Source: Pseudoalteromonas sp. NC201
Lineage (GTDB): Bacteria > Pseudomonadota > Gammaproteobacteria > Enterobacterales > Alteromonadaceae
Reading direction: 5' to 3'
NCBI RefSeq assembly: GCF_002850255.1
Contig: NZ_CP022522.1
Location: 438,097 to 502,096, forward strand
DNA length: 64,000 nucleotides
Each line of letters opens with the position of its first letter. Position 1 is the first letter of the stretch. Shown here one piece after another: positions 27,082 to 36,223 of this stretch. Under the pieces are notes generated by a model that did not search any database, had not been told where the DNA came from, and was given only the letters and a program-made list of their open reading frames with translations. A program made the translations under genes and the position numbers.

Positions 27082-28278
27082 TTATTTTATCTTTTCGGCA
27101 ATAGCTTGCATGACAGTAAGTGCTAACTCTTTTTTGCTAGAGTGAGGGAGTTCAAGTCGGTCTTTTTTCCAATATAGGGTCAATGTGTTGTTATCAGAAT
27201 TAAAACCACCTGTGCTATCCGACACATCATTCGCACAGATCATATCCAACCCTTTATTGACCAATTTTCCTTGCGCATATTCGGCGACATTCTGCGTCTC
27301 AGCTGCAAAGCCAACGGTATAAGGACGAGATTGTTTTAGTGCTGCGACATTGGCGATGATATCGGGGTTTTTAACCAATGTTAGTGTGATTTCATTGCCT
27401 TGCTTTTTAATTTTTTGCTCGGCAACGGTGGCTGCACGGTAATCAGCAACCGCAGCGCAGCCGATAAAAATATCTGATTGTACGGCATACTCGAGTGCAG
27501 CTTGTTGCATCTGCTCAGCACTTTCTACATCAATTCGAGTAATTCCTGTGGGGGTATTCAGTGAAACCGGGCCTGCGATCAGATTTACGCTTGCACCCAA
27601 AGCCTTTGCCGCCTCAGCAAGACTAAAACCCATTTTTCCTGAACTGTGGTTAGTAATAAAACGCACCGGATCTAATGCTTCGCGCGTCGGTCCTGCGGTG
27701 ATAGTTACCGTTTTTCCTGCTAATACTTGCTCAGTAGGGCGAAGTGCAGCTAAACACAGTTGCACCAACTCATGGGGTTCAAGCATGCGTCCTGCGCCTA
27801 CATCTCCGCAGGCTTGCTCGCCTTTACCGGGTCCCCAGATTTGGACATGGCGTGATGCAAGGGTATTGAGGTTTGCTTGAGTCGATAGATGTGCATACAT
27901 CTGTTGATTCATTGCCGGCGCTACGGCAACAGGCGCGGGCGTCGCGAGCAGTAATGTGGTCAGTAAATCATCCGCAATACCCGCCGCCATTTTGGCGAGG
28001 ATATTCGAGGTCGCAGGAGCAACCAGCACTAGGTCTGCCCATTTTGCAAATTCGATATGCCCCATTGATGCTTCTGCTTGTGGGTCAAGCAAAGAGTCAG
28101 AAACGATTTCACCAGAGACCGCCTGCATTGTCAGTGGCGTGATAAAGTGCTTAGCAGACTCCGTCATCACCACTTTGACATCTATTTGCTGTTCTTTTAG
28201 GCGGCGAACGAGTTCTGCGCATTTGTAAGCAGCGATACCACCGCTGATCCCAAGTAAGAGGCGTTTATTTCTTTGCAT
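27082..28278 (-). CDS. coaBC: Bifunctional phosphopantothenoylcysteine synthetase/decarboxylase CoaBC
   Basis: This enzyme carries out two steps of coenzyme A synthesis: CTP-dependent coupling of phosphopantothenate with cysteine and FMN-dependent decarboxylation. The N-terminal flavoprotein domain (about 1-190) shows [11 protein letters not shown], the His-containing [23 protein letters not shown] region and APAMNQQMY; the C-terminal synthetase domain (about 195-398) shows [42 protein letters not shown] and [15 protein letters not shown]. Length 398 is normal. It is divergent from radC. Confidence 0.96.
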   Translation of the reverse strand: MQRNKRLLLGISGGIAAYKCAELVRRLKEQQIDVKVVMTESAKHFITPLTMQAVSGEIVSDSLLDPQAEASMGHIEFAKWADLVLVAPATSNILAKMAAGIADDLLTTLLLATPAPVAVAPAMNQQMYAHLSTQANLNTLASRHVQIWGPGKGEQACGDVGAGRMLEPHELVQLCLAALRPTEQVLAGKTVTITAGPTREALDPVRFITNHSSGKMGFSLAEAAKALGASVNLIAGPVSLNTPTGITRIDVESAEQMQQAALEYAVQSDIFIGCAAVADYRAATVAEQKIKKQGNEITLTLVKNPDIIANVAALKQSRPYTVGFAAETQNVAEYAQGKLVNKGLDMICANDVSDSTGGFNSDNNTLTLYWKKDRLELPHSSKKELALTVMQAIAEKIK

Positions 28279-28404
28279 GTTTGTTTTATACGATCACAGT
28301 ATCAATAAACTAAAGATATCACAGTCGGTGATAATTTTTGAATTCTCACTTTTTGGTAGCTACACTTTGGATGCCATGGAGGCAAACACATAAAAGGAAA
28401 AATT

Positions 28405-29079
28405 ATGCAAATATCAGCCTTACCCAAATCCGCACGGCCAAGAGAAAAGTTAATAGAGCAAGGCCCTGAGGCGTTATCCAATGCCGAGTTATTGGCTATC
28501 TTTTTACGCACTGGGATCAAAGGATTAAATGCCATAGAGCTTGCCGAATCCCTGTTACAAGAACAGCAAACGTTACAGCGTTTATTCAATGCCTCATTAG
28601 AAGAGTTTTCAGCGTTAAAAGGCTTAGGCGTTGCCAAATACACTCAGTTACAGGCCGTTTTGGAGTTAAGCCGGCGTTATCTAAAAGAAGAGTGCTTAAG
28701 AGAAACGGTATTTCAAAACCCGACAGCGGTACGTGACTATTTGAGTGCTCAACTACGGGGGCTTGGGCATGAAGTGTTTATGGTGCTGTATCTAGACAAC
28801 CAAAATCGCCTGATAAAAGATGAAGTGTTGTTTCACGGTACAATTAACGCGGCCTCGGTTTATCCAAGAGAAGTAGTAAAGGCGGCACTAAAATACCACT
28901 GTGCAGCCGTGATTTTTGCCCATAACCACCCATCGGGCGTAGCAGAGCCCAGCGAAGCGGATAAACTCATCACGAAAAAATTGCAGCAAGGCTTGGCACT
29001 GGTCGATATTAATGTACTTGACCATTTAATCGTCGCCGGAAGTCATTGTATTTCGTTTGCCGAACGAGGACTGATTTAA
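28405..29079 (+). CDS. radC: RadC/YeeS-like JAMM-domain protein
   Basis: A 224-residue RadC homologue: an N-terminal helix-hairpin-helix part (AELLAIFLRTGIKGLNAIELAESLL and LKGLGVAKYTQLQAV) and a C-terminal JAMM/MPN metalloprotease-like domain with the metal motif HNHPSG-x8-D near residue 172. The cellular role is unsettled despite the historical link with DNA repair. The position beside coaBC and before rpmBG is conserved in gammaproteobacteria. Confidence 0.94.
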   Translation: MQISALPKSARPREKLIEQGPEALSNAELLAIFLRTGIKGLNAIELAESLLQEQQTLQRLFNASLEEFSALKGLGVAKYTQLQAVLELSRRYLKEECLRETVFQNPTAVRDYLSAQLRGLGHEVFMVLYLDNQNRLIKDEVLFHGTINAASVYPREVVKAALKYHCAAVIFAHNHPSGVAEPSEADKLITKKLQQGLALVDINVLDHLIVAGSHCISFAERGLI

Positions 29080-29420
29080 GCTGAGTTGCTGTTTTATCAG
29101 GTGGGTTTCGCTTTCTCAAGTTGTCCTTTTGAATTGAGCAAAATGGAATGGAGCTTGATCACTCAGCTTTTACTCGAAGTGTGAGGTAGCTGGTGGAGTG
29201 TTGCAGCCCAAATATACGTATAAGCACGAAAATTAAACAGTGAAAATTACGATGTAGAAAGGGCCAAAAAAGAAATTTGCTCGTTAAATCAGCATATTTG
29301 TATAAATTTTATAAATTAGTTCAATTTAAATGCAGTTTTTACTTTCCTAGTGGGCTTCGGATCATTATAATTGGCCGCTATCAAATTTACCCATGAGCTG
29401 ATTTCAGTAGGATCAGATCC
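29080..29420. other. Non-coding interval between radC and the rpmBG promoter
   Basis: About 340 bases without a credible gene. It is AT-rich (notably 29260-29340), and I see no clear terminator or RNA structure in it. Confidence 0.5.
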
Positions 29421-29449
29421 TTGATCTCTGCCTGTAGATACTGTATAAA
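29421..29449 (+). promoter_or_regulatory. Promoter of rpmB-rpmG
   Basis: -35 TTGATC at 29421-29426, an exact 17-bp spacer and -10 TATAAA at 29444-29449, followed by a GC-rich discriminator (GAGCGCCC), typical of growth-rate and ppGpp-controlled ribosomal promoters. It leaves a leader of about 83 bases before rpmB. Confidence 0.75.
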
Positions 29450-29538
29450 GAGCGCCCTTTGATTTTACCTAGGGCACGCAGTTAAAAGGCCTTTAAGGGA
29501 AAATTAAGCTCGAGCGAAGTTATTGGAGATACATAGAC

Positions 29539-29775
29539 ATGTCTAAAGTCTGTCAAGTTACAGGTAAGCGCCCAGTGGTTGGTAACCACCGTTCGCACGC
29601 GCGCAACGCTACTAAGCGTCGCTTCCTACCTAACCTACAAACACACCGTTTTTGGGTTGAAAGCGAAAAGCGTTTCGTTTCTCTACGCACTACTACTAAA
29701 GGTATGCGTATTATCGATAAAAAAGGCATCGACGCGGTATTAGTAGATATCCGTGCTCGCGGCGAAAAAATTTAA
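29539..29775 (+). CDS. rpmB: 50S ribosomal protein L28
   Basis: A 78-residue bL28 with the family start [20 protein letters not shown] and [14 protein letters not shown]. It forms an operon with rpmG, 12 bases downstream, as in other bacteria. Confidence 0.98.
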   Translation: MSKVCQVTGKRPVVGNHRSHARNATKRRFLPNLQTHRFWVESEKRFVSLRTTTKGMRIIDKKGIDAVLVDIRARGEKI

Positions 29776-29787
29776 GGAGCTTAAATC

Positions 29788-29943
29788 ATGCGTGATAAGA
29801 TCCGTTTAGTTTCAACTGCTGGTACTGGTTATTTCTACACTACCGACAAGAACAAGCGTAACATGCCTGAAAAAATGGAGATCAAAAAGTTCGACCCTAA
29901 GGTTCGTAAACACGTGATCTTCAAAGAAGCGAAAATCAAGTAA
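29788..29943 (+). CDS. rpmG: 50S ribosomal protein L33
   Basis: A 51-residue bL33 starting [19 protein letters not shown] and ending [11 protein letters not shown]. It lacks the zinc-binding CxxC pairs of the C+ form, so it is the zinc-independent (C-) type. GGAG at 29775-29778 serves as ribosome-binding site, and a strong terminator follows. The gene is too short for many ORF callers. Confidence 0.97.
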   Translation: MRDKIRLVSTAGTGYFYTTDKNKRNMPEKMEIKKFDPKVRKHVIFKEAKIK

Positions 29944-29961
29944 TTCGTTTCAAGAATCAAT

Positions 29962-29988
29962 AAAAACCCAGCCTCGGCTGGGTTTTTT
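29962..29988 (+). terminator. Terminator of rpmBG
   Basis: Nine-bp stem (29965-29973 with 29976-29984) with a two-base loop, followed by a T run; the A run on the left may also serve the converging minus-strand gene. Confidence 0.9.
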
Positions 29989-29999
29989 GTGTTTGTACT

Positions 30000-31973
30000 T
30001 TAATTTTTTACGGCTAATTGCCAAAGCTCTCCACTTGGTTGCTTCAGCTCACTGAAAACCACATCGCCGTTTTGCAATATATCAAACTGCCCAATAAATC
30101 GTTGTGGCGGGGTGAAATACAACTTTTTTTGTTTAGTCTTCAGGTCAAATCGCCAAATACTTTTGTCTTTTTCATAGTAAAGCGCATTATCTCTGAGCCG
30201 CCAATTCAGCCAATTTCTCACCGATACATCCGTCACAACTACAAACTCTTGCCCGTCTTCCAGTTGCCAAATTCCGGGCTGTGTAAACTTGGTAAAATAC
30301 AACACATTATTAAGCTTGTAGCCGCTGTAGCCACCTTGTGTTGTAAGTTGCTGATGTTGGTTTGTTATTAGATTTAGAGACCATAACTGCCAACTACCAG
30401 AGCGTTCACTGCTGTAAATGATTTCATGGTCATCTTGGCTGTAATTGGCAACGTAAGGCTTAAGCTCAGTACCTATAAGTTGCATTGTTTTTTGACTGTT
30501 GATAGCAAACTGGTAAATGGCGTCTTGATATTCAAAAAGTATTTTAGAAGCGTCATTGTTGAGTTGATAACGTTGAAAGTTAAAAATGTGAGGCAAGTGA
30601 ACTTGAGTGTGTTGTTGTGTTTCAGTGTTGATAGACCATAAAGCGGAATGCGCGCCGTGATCCGAAATATACCAAACTTGCGGCATTTGATTTGCGCGAG
30701 GTAAGCGATTCAACGCCTGATTATCAACAAGTGGTGAAAAGGTTTGCTCCGATACGTCGAAAAGGTGAATTAGGCTAGTTAACTTATATTGATTAAAGAG
30801 CAGGGTCTCATTGTTATCTTGTAATACTAGGCTTTCGATTGGTGCTGTGAGCTTGTGAAGCAGTTTTACTTTGCTCGATTTTATATCAGCGCGATAAATG
30901 CTACTGCCTGCGCTAAAGTAAATAGATTGACCGCTAGCAGACCAAGTCAGTGCCGTGAGATTATAAGGTAACTTAACGGTGCTCTTGACTGACATGCTTG
31001 GGTAATCGTACACCGTCAGTTCGTGCTTATCTTCTCCAAGATAGCGTGCGGCGGCGAGTTGGTCTTTAGTTGTGGATAAGCTAAATAGATGGTCGCCCCT
31101 GAGGTTTCCTGAGATTGGAGGAAGCGTTAACTGGATATGCTGCTTTGTATTCAAGTCGAAACGGTAAAGGCCGTATCCACTATGTATATTTGTGCGTTTT
31201 CGATAAATGATTTCGTGCGGATTTGCGCCCCATATTAGTTTAATGTTTTCGATAGGCTGGCAAGAGAATAGCGTAGTGTGCCGTGCCTGCGCGATATCAA
31301 ACTGTTTTACGGTACAGCCATTATCATCGTCAATATAGGCGATGTGCTTGGCGTCTGAGCTTAAGGCTTGTGTGCTGATGTTGCCAGAAAACAGCTTTCT
31401 ATGTTGCTCGCTGTGATTGAGCCATAACTCCGATTGCTGAGTGTCGGTAGGATGCAGGTAGCTAAAGCTTTTATATTGAGGCGCGCTACTTAACTGTAGC
31501 TCGATACCGCTCTGGCTCGTTAATTTTTGTGGTAGGAGTGGTTCGTTATTTTGCGCTGGCTGCATGAACTGATAGGCAATAAACGCACATACGCTGGTAA
31601 TAAGTAGAGAAACACCCAAAAGTGGCGCGATCCGGGAGCTGGTCTTATTTATTGTAGCCGGAGTATGACTTGTGGCCGCGGGAATCAGTCGATATCCAAG
31701 GGTAGGGATAGTCTCTATATACTCAGTTTTACCATCTAATTTATTCATATACTGGCGCAATGTCGACACGGCTTTATTGATTGCACTCTCTGTGACTACG
31801 CGACCTTGCCACACTTCTGCAATGAGTTTATCGCGCGAAACAACATTACCATTTGCTGCAATTAAGGTTTGTAGCAATAAGTATGGCTTAGGCTCAAGTC
31901 TGATGGAGTCTGTGCTACTCGTCAGCGTTCGATTAACAGTATCAAACCGAATGGCTGCAATCTCATAGCGCAT
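30000..31973 (-). CDS. CadC-like membrane-bound transcriptional regulator with periplasmic propeller
   Basis: A 657-residue one-component regulator. The N-terminus (about 1-105) is an OmpR/PhoB-type winged helix (GNVVSRDKLIAEVWQGRVVTESAINKAVSTLRQYM, IETIPTLGYRLIP). One membrane segment follows at about 125-147, and the remaining 500 residues form a periplasmic TolB/PD40-like beta-propeller with repeated WSxxG and xIYxSxxxGxxQLW motifs. Such ToxR/CadC-type proteins bind DNA while sensing an envelope or external signal. No target operon is obvious; the hydrolase lipoprotein upstream on the other strand is a possible target (inference). Confidence 0.87.
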   Translation of the reverse strand: MRYEIAAIRFDTVNRTLTSSTDSIRLEPKPYLLLQTLIAANGNVVSRDKLIAEVWQGRVVTESAINKAVSTLRQYMNKLDGKTEYIETIPTLGYRLIPAATSHTPATINKTSSRIAPLLGVSLLITSVCAFIAYQFMQPAQNNEPLLPQKLTSQSGIELQLSSAPQYKSFSYLHPTDTQQSELWLNHSEQHRKLFSGNISTQALSSDAKHIAYIDDDNGCTVKQFDIAQARHTTLFSCQPIENIKLIWGANPHEIIYRKRTNIHSGYGLYRFDLNTKQHIQLTLPPISGNLRGDHLFSLSTTKDQLAAARYLGEDKHELTVYDYPSMSVKSTVKLPYNLTALTWSASGQSIYFSAGSSIYRADIKSSKVKLLHKLTAPIESLVLQDNNETLLFNQYKLTSLIHLFDVSEQTFSPLVDNQALNRLPRANQMPQVWYISDHGAHSALWSINTETQQHTQVHLPHIFNFQRYQLNNDASKILFEYQDAIYQFAINSQKTMQLIGTELKPYVANYSQDDHEIIYSSERSGSWQLWSLNLITNQHQQLTTQGGYSGYKLNNVLYFTKFTQPGIWQLEDGQEFVVVTDVSVRNWLNWRLRDNALYYEKDKSIWRFDLKTKQKKLYFTPPQRFIGQFDILQNGDVVFSELKQPSGELWQLAVKN

Positions 31974-32067
31974 TTATTATCCCTTTGATTATATTGTTTA
32001 TATTTATTGGTAAGGAATTCCTCACAACGATTTCATGTGAATTCGTCGCGCCCTTTTTCAAAGTATT

Positions 32068-32265
32068 TAACCTGAGCTGCGGATAATTAATGCCTTTCTA
32101 GCAGCCAGTTTTAGCGCTAACTGCGTTGAATTCACTTCCAATAGCCAGCTATTGGTGCGTAAATTCGCCTTGTTTTCCCTAAAACTCTCTGGCTAGACAA
32201 GGAGAAAACTAAGTTGTGCTTTAGCAACAATGAGTTGGAACATTCCTTATCCAAACCTCAGGTTA
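32068..32265 (+). repeat. MITE-like repeat, full-length copy
   Basis: A 198-bp element with terminal inverted repeats: left TAACCTGAGCTGCGGATAA (32068-32086) and right end the complement of TAACCTGAGGTTTGGATAA (32247-32265). Read on the minus strand it aligns with the 122-bp copy at 9978-10099 over both ends, with an extra central block of about 75 bp. Several internal short inverted repeats suggest a strong fold. It ends 39 bases before the start codon of the hydrolase lipoprotein, so it lies in that gene's 5' region. Confidence 0.8.
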
Positions 32266-32304
32266 TTTAGAGTACATGAAAACAATAAAATAGGAATGGC
32301 CAAC

Positions 32305-34128
32305 ATGACAAGTCGAATGTTTTTAAAACAGGCGTTAGGTTTAACACTCGCAGCTTTAGTCGCGGGCTGTGGCAGCAGTAGCGACAGCAAAAAGGCGTTA
32401 AGCAATGACGATGGAGTGTTAAAGCCCGTAAATGGTCTGGAGGTTCATCAACTCAATGAGCGTTACTATTATATGAAGCCGATTGAAAAGCCACATAAAG
32501 CGTACAAGCTGATGTTAGCCTTTCATGGTTCTGGAGGCACTGCTTACGGTATGGCAGGTTTAACCAAGCTACATGAGCAAAGCGATGATTATATTGTTGT
32601 TTATCCCAAATCAAAAAACGAAGAGTGGAATGAAGGCTGTGGTTGTAACAAGGCACATCGTTTAGGTGTAGATGACTTAGGCTTTGTTGATCAGATGATT
32701 GCAGAAATAAAAGCCAAATATGATGTCATTGACGGTGAAATTTATGCGACCGGCTTTTCTCAAGGCGGGTTATTTGTACAAAACTTATTATGTAACCGCT
32801 CGGAGACGTTTAATGCGATAGTAACGGTTGCAGCACCTATGTCCTACCAATTAGGTGATAGCTGTAACTTTTCGACACCTACAAACTACCGAATTATGCA
32901 CGGTAAAGCAGACTCAGTATTGCCCTATAATGGCAAAAGTCACGCAAATTTTGGGCTACTCTCGTCACTTCAAGCGATTAAAATTATTGCTAATCTAAAC
33001 TATGAGGCTGCTTTATCTGTTGATGAAGAAATAGCGGAAGGCGTGACGTTAACTCACTATCCTAATCGCAATATTCAAACGCAGCTCATTAGTGTAGACG
33101 GGGCTCGTCATAGTTGGAATTTACCACCTGTTCAAACCACCGAATCGATAATGGCATTTTTTGAGTCGACAAGCCGTTATGTGCTGCCCCAAGGCTCTGA
33201 TCTTATCGCAGTAAACAACGATTATTACCATGTTCGGCAATTAAAGCAGCATGCAGATAAGCCAACCGTGGTCATGCTCTCGGGTGCGAATATGCATTTT
33301 CATAGTGATAGTGCTTGGTTCGCGTTACTACAGCCTTACTTGGCAGAGAGTTTTAATGTTTACGTCATTGATAGGCTAGGGCAGGGATTAAGTAGTGTTG
33401 ATGACACACCTTCCATGAATAAATTTGCACACGACCTCCCTGTACTATTTGAAAAGCTCAATCTCAGTGATGTGCATTTGTTGAGTTACGCAAATAGTAA
33501 TTCAGTGCCGCTAATTGCGATGCAAAAATCACAGGAGTTTCAACAAAAGATAGCAAGCATGTTGTGGTTAGACCCAGATATTTTACTGCCACATTCTATT
33601 GCTCAGTATCAAGGTTACCCAGTTGATGTTTATCGTCAATACGGACAAGACTTGATTGATCATGTTGCTGCTGGTAATTGGCAAGAAAAGATGGATAGCA
33701 AAATAGCTGAAGAGCAGGCGCATATTGAAACACTGCTTGAAGGAAGCGAGTTTGCAGACTACATGGATTGGCAATATTTCAATCACATAATGCAAACCCG
33801 CCACAGTGTTGCAGCTCAACTTACTCGAGTACACGAAATGATGAACTACCATGATGACTTGGAGTTAGTAAGAAACTGGCAGCCAGACAGCAGCATTCCT
33901 ATTTCAGTGATAGATAGTGAGTTTGAAAAACTAGATATCGCCAATGCAGACTCTGAAGAAGCGAAAGCTAATCTCATTAAATGGGAGGCAGAGGGGAGAA
34001 AATGGTCTCAAGAAGTTGCTGAAACCAGTGGTGGGCAGTATTTACCAATATCATCAACTGAGCACCTGATCCCATTTACCCATCCTGAGCTTATCAAGCA
34101 GGCATTGACTGAGCTTGCGAGCCAATGA
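32305..34128 (+). CDS. Lipoprotein with two alpha/beta-hydrolase domains (PHB-depolymerase-like esterase plus second hydrolase)
   Basis: A 607-residue exported lipoprotein with lipobox LVAGC (Cys about residue 22). Domain one (about 40-290) resembles the esterase/PHB depolymerase (LpqC) family: LAFHGSGG oxyanion loop, the nucleophile elbow TGFSQGG (GxSxG) and DGARHSWN with the likely catalytic His. Domain two (about 310-600) has hydrolase-fold features (VVMLSGANMHF, VIDRLGQGLSS), but where GxSxG is expected it reads SYANSNS, so it may be inactive or use other residues. I start at ATG 32305 (AGGA at 32292-32295); an in-frame ATG at 32230 lies inside the MITE-like repeat and would spoil the signal peptide. 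Confidence 0.75.
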   Translation: MTSRMFLKQALGLTLAALVAGCGSSSDSKKALSNDDGVLKPVNGLEVHQLNERYYYMKPIEKPHKAYKLMLAFHGSGGTAYGMAGLTKLHEQSDDYIVVYPKSKNEEWNEGCGCNKAHRLGVDDLGFVDQMIAEIKAKYDVIDGEIYATGFSQGGLFVQNLLCNRSETFNAIVTVAAPMSYQLGDSCNFSTPTNYRIMHGKADSVLPYNGKSHANFGLLSSLQAIKIIANLNYEAALSVDEEIAEGVTLTHYPNRNIQTQLISVDGARHSWNLPPVQTTESIMAFFESTSRYVLPQGSDLIAVNNDYYHVRQLKQHADKPTVVMLSGANMHFHSDSAWFALLQPYLAESFNVYVIDRLGQGLSSVDDTPSMNKFAHDLPVLFEKLNLSDVHLLSYANSNSVPLIAMQKSQEFQQKIASMLWLDPDILLPHSIAQYQGYPVDVYRQYGQDLIDHVAAGNWQEKMDSKIAEEQAHIETLLEGSEFADYMDWQYFNHIMQTRHSVAAQLTRVHEMMNYHDDLELVRNWQPDSSIPISVIDSEFEKLDIANADSEEAKANLIKWEAEGRKWSQEVAETSGGQYLPISSTEHLIPFTHPELIKQALTELASQ

Positions 34129-34175
34129 CACCAATCCAGTTTGCTAGATGAGCGCTTGAAGCGTTGAATTAACAT

Positions 34176-34258
34176 ATAAAAAACGCGAGCTTGTCTGCCG
34201 CTCGCGTTTTAATTTTAAAAGATTATTTTATATTTAAATCAGTCTGTTACCTCATAGT
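34176..34258. repeat. Left 83-bp direct repeat: copy of the gorA 3' end and terminator
   Basis: This stretch aligns without gaps to 43382-43464 with 6 mismatches in 83 positions. It contains the terminator hairpin (AACGCGAGC / GCTCGCGTT at 34182-34208) and, on the minus strand, the last codons and stop of gorA (Thr-Met-Arg-stop). To its right the sequence leaves gorA entirely. It is best read as one end of a DNA segment inserted at the gorA 3' end; it may also serve as terminator for the lipoprotein gene. Confidence 0.85.
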
Positions 34259-34489
34259 AAAGCACTACTGTCACACGTAGAATCTGGAAGATTTCTGTAA
34301 AGCCTTTGGTTATAAAGGTTATGCGTGTTTTCCAGAAAAATAGCAAATTTCCACAATTTCTCCCGAAAAAATAAGTCGCCTATCGTATTTTCCAGAAAAT
34401 TACCGCTTAAATTTCAAATTGTATTTTGAAACTTTCATTGGAAATACATGAATCGCAACTTTAATTTTGACTTGTATAAGTCATGTTTT
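34259..34489. other. Non-coding left arm of the island with two palindromes
   Basis: AT-rich, no gene. Two identical 12-bp palindromes TTTTCCAGAAAA lie exactly 60 bases apart (34328-34339 and 34388-34399), with a weaker relative between them near 34357. They could be binding sites for a recombinase or regulator; nothing more can be said. Confidence 0.45.
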
Positions 34490-36220
34490 TTAATTCAAAA
34501 TTTCAATCGTCTCTTCAATATACTCTTCGAAATTTCCAACGTACTTTGAAAGAAATGACCTTTTCTTTGTGTTCTCACCAATACAAATAAGATTTGCTCG
34601 GTTATTAAAGTGTTTTTCATTGTATGTCGTAGCTGAGTTAACGTTGCTTTTAGAGTCAGCTATTGAAAATATTATTTGCTGATTGTTTGATGAATGATTT
34701 TTTATAAAATCGAGTATTTCATTTTTACTCTCATCTTCAAAGTCACCCTCGAATATGGCATCAAGGAGAAAAGGCAATACATGTGTGTGGCTCGTTCTTT
34801 TTATAATATCTACAAATGCAAAATTGTATGCTAGTAGGGTTTTAAGTAGCTCAACACCTTGTCTAGGAAACGCAGGTATTTCATACAGTAAATAAAATTG
34901 TTCATTATCAAATGGTTTGACTTTTAATTCTGAAGCATATTTTTCAAAAGTTGCTTTAAAAGCATAACTAGCTCTACTTCTTTCTGATTTTACAGCTTCA
35001 TCAGTCTTGAACTTACTAAGTTTTTCTTCAGTATTAAATATCTTTGATGTAATTTCACCGAGTTTACTTTTTAGCTCATCAGACAATTTTATGTTTACTT
35101 TGTTGCTTAGCCACGATTCGAGCGTCACGTTATCTACTTTGTACTCGATCAACTCATAATAGTCTTTTTCAACGATTACTTTTTTGTCATTAATATCACT
35201 CAATACTTTGTTAAGTGCTCCTTGTGAATCTTTAAGGGATTTTATGTTTTTATTTAGTTCTTCTAATTGATTTTCCGTATCATTTAAATCTTGATAATAG
35301 TTATAAGTATCTTCCAGAGAGTGTGATAGCTCATGAGAGCAAGTTGGACATTTTGTTTGAGATAAAATATCTTTGTTTAAGCTTCTTTTTACTCTAAGCA
35401 ATACCTTCCGGCTTTCCTCTAATAGAGTGATTTTATTACATAATATAAGGTATTCTTTTTCAAGCTCTATTAGTTTTGATTTATTTTCTTTGTAAGGTTC
35501 AATATACTCAATGGTTCTCGCGGTAAATATTTCATCTTTTAACTTAGCTAGCTTTATGGCTTTGTCATTTTTCTCTATTCTATGAATGATTCTTGATTCA
35601 GCTTCCAGCTCTTTCTTTTGTTTTTCGAGTTGACTTTTTTCTATCCTATCGTAATTGTTTACTATGCCTAGGAAGTAGTCAAAAAAATCATTCTTAAAGT
35701 TTTTTACAAAGTCGAGACCTCTAAATGATTTATGACGAGAAACCCAGCCAACATCTTGCGCTATGTAATAAGGCAAAAACATAGCTTCAAGTGAAGCTGG
35801 TTTGTATTCATTATCGTACTCGAGATGTAAGTCGAAACAGAATAACTCAGATAGAAAAGATTTTAATTTTATGTGCTCTCTAGACTTGTTTCCACCTATA
35901 CCAATAAATTTTACAGGTGCTTTATTTTCGACCTTAATAGACACAATTTCATCATCTCTTACAATTGACACCTTTGTGGGTGTTGGGTTGAAAATAGTAA
36001 GATCCAGTCTAAAAATAACTTCTTCTTTGAGCAACTCTGCCAGTTTTCTCTTTTCGTCATTTATCCCGAATGTGTAGATAATGGATTGTATAAAGGTACT
36101 TTTTCCTGATGTGTTTTTTCCATGGACAATATTGATTCCTTTGGAAAAATCAGTATTAAAATACTTTTTATCATTTTTGCTAAAAGCAAAGAACTTATTG
36201 TACTCAATTAATGCGCCCAA
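34490..36220 (-). CDS. SMC/Rad50-like ATPase of a two-gene defence-type module
   Basis: A 576-residue P-loop ATPase of the SMC/Rad50/RecN type. Walker A GKNTSGKS is at 34-41; long coiled coils (about 190-290 and 300-410) meet at a CPTC zinc-hook-like turn (Cys 291 and 294); the Walker B-like segment PFLLDAIFEGD is at 483-493. The C-terminal block with RQGVELLKTLLAYNFAF resembles ABC-3C and Lamassu LmuB ATPases. It follows the partner nuclease-like gene by 3 bases, so they are one operon. The region is much more AT-rich than flanking genes, consistent with transfer. Family-level assignment is by motif only; anti-phage function is inference. Confidence 0.75.
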   Translation of the reverse strand: MGALIEYNKFFAFSKNDKKYFNTDFSKGINIVHGKNTSGKSTFIQSIIYTFGINDEKRKLAELLKEEVIFRLDLTIFNPTPTKVSIVRDDEIVSIKVENKAPVKFIGIGGNKSREHIKLKSFLSELFCFDLHLEYDNEYKPASLEAMFLPYYIAQDVGWVSRHKSFRGLDFVKNFKNDFFDYFLGIVNNYDRIEKSQLEKQKKELEAESRIIHRIEKNDKAIKLAKLKDEIFTARTIEYIEPYKENKSKLIELEKEYLILCNKITLLEESRKVLLRVKRSLNKDILSQTKCPTCSHELSHSLEDTYNYYQDLNDTENQLEELNKNIKSLKDSQGALNKVLSDINDKKVIVEKDYYELIEYKVDNVTLESWLSNKVNIKLSDELKSKLGEITSKIFNTEEKLSKFKTDEAVKSERSRASYAFKATFEKYASELKVKPFDNEQFYLLYEIPAFPRQGVELLKTLLAYNFAFVDIIKRTSHTHVLPFLLDAIFEGDFEDESKNEILDFIKNHSSNNQQIIFSIADSKSNVNSATTYNEKHFNNRANLICIGENTKKRSFLSKYVGNFEEYIEETIEILN

Positions 36221-36223
36221 TTT

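Noticed and set aside
32230..32304. Upstream ATG start for the hydrolase lipoprotein
   Set aside because: It lies inside the MITE-like repeat and would put 25 non-signal residues before a good lipoprotein signal peptide.
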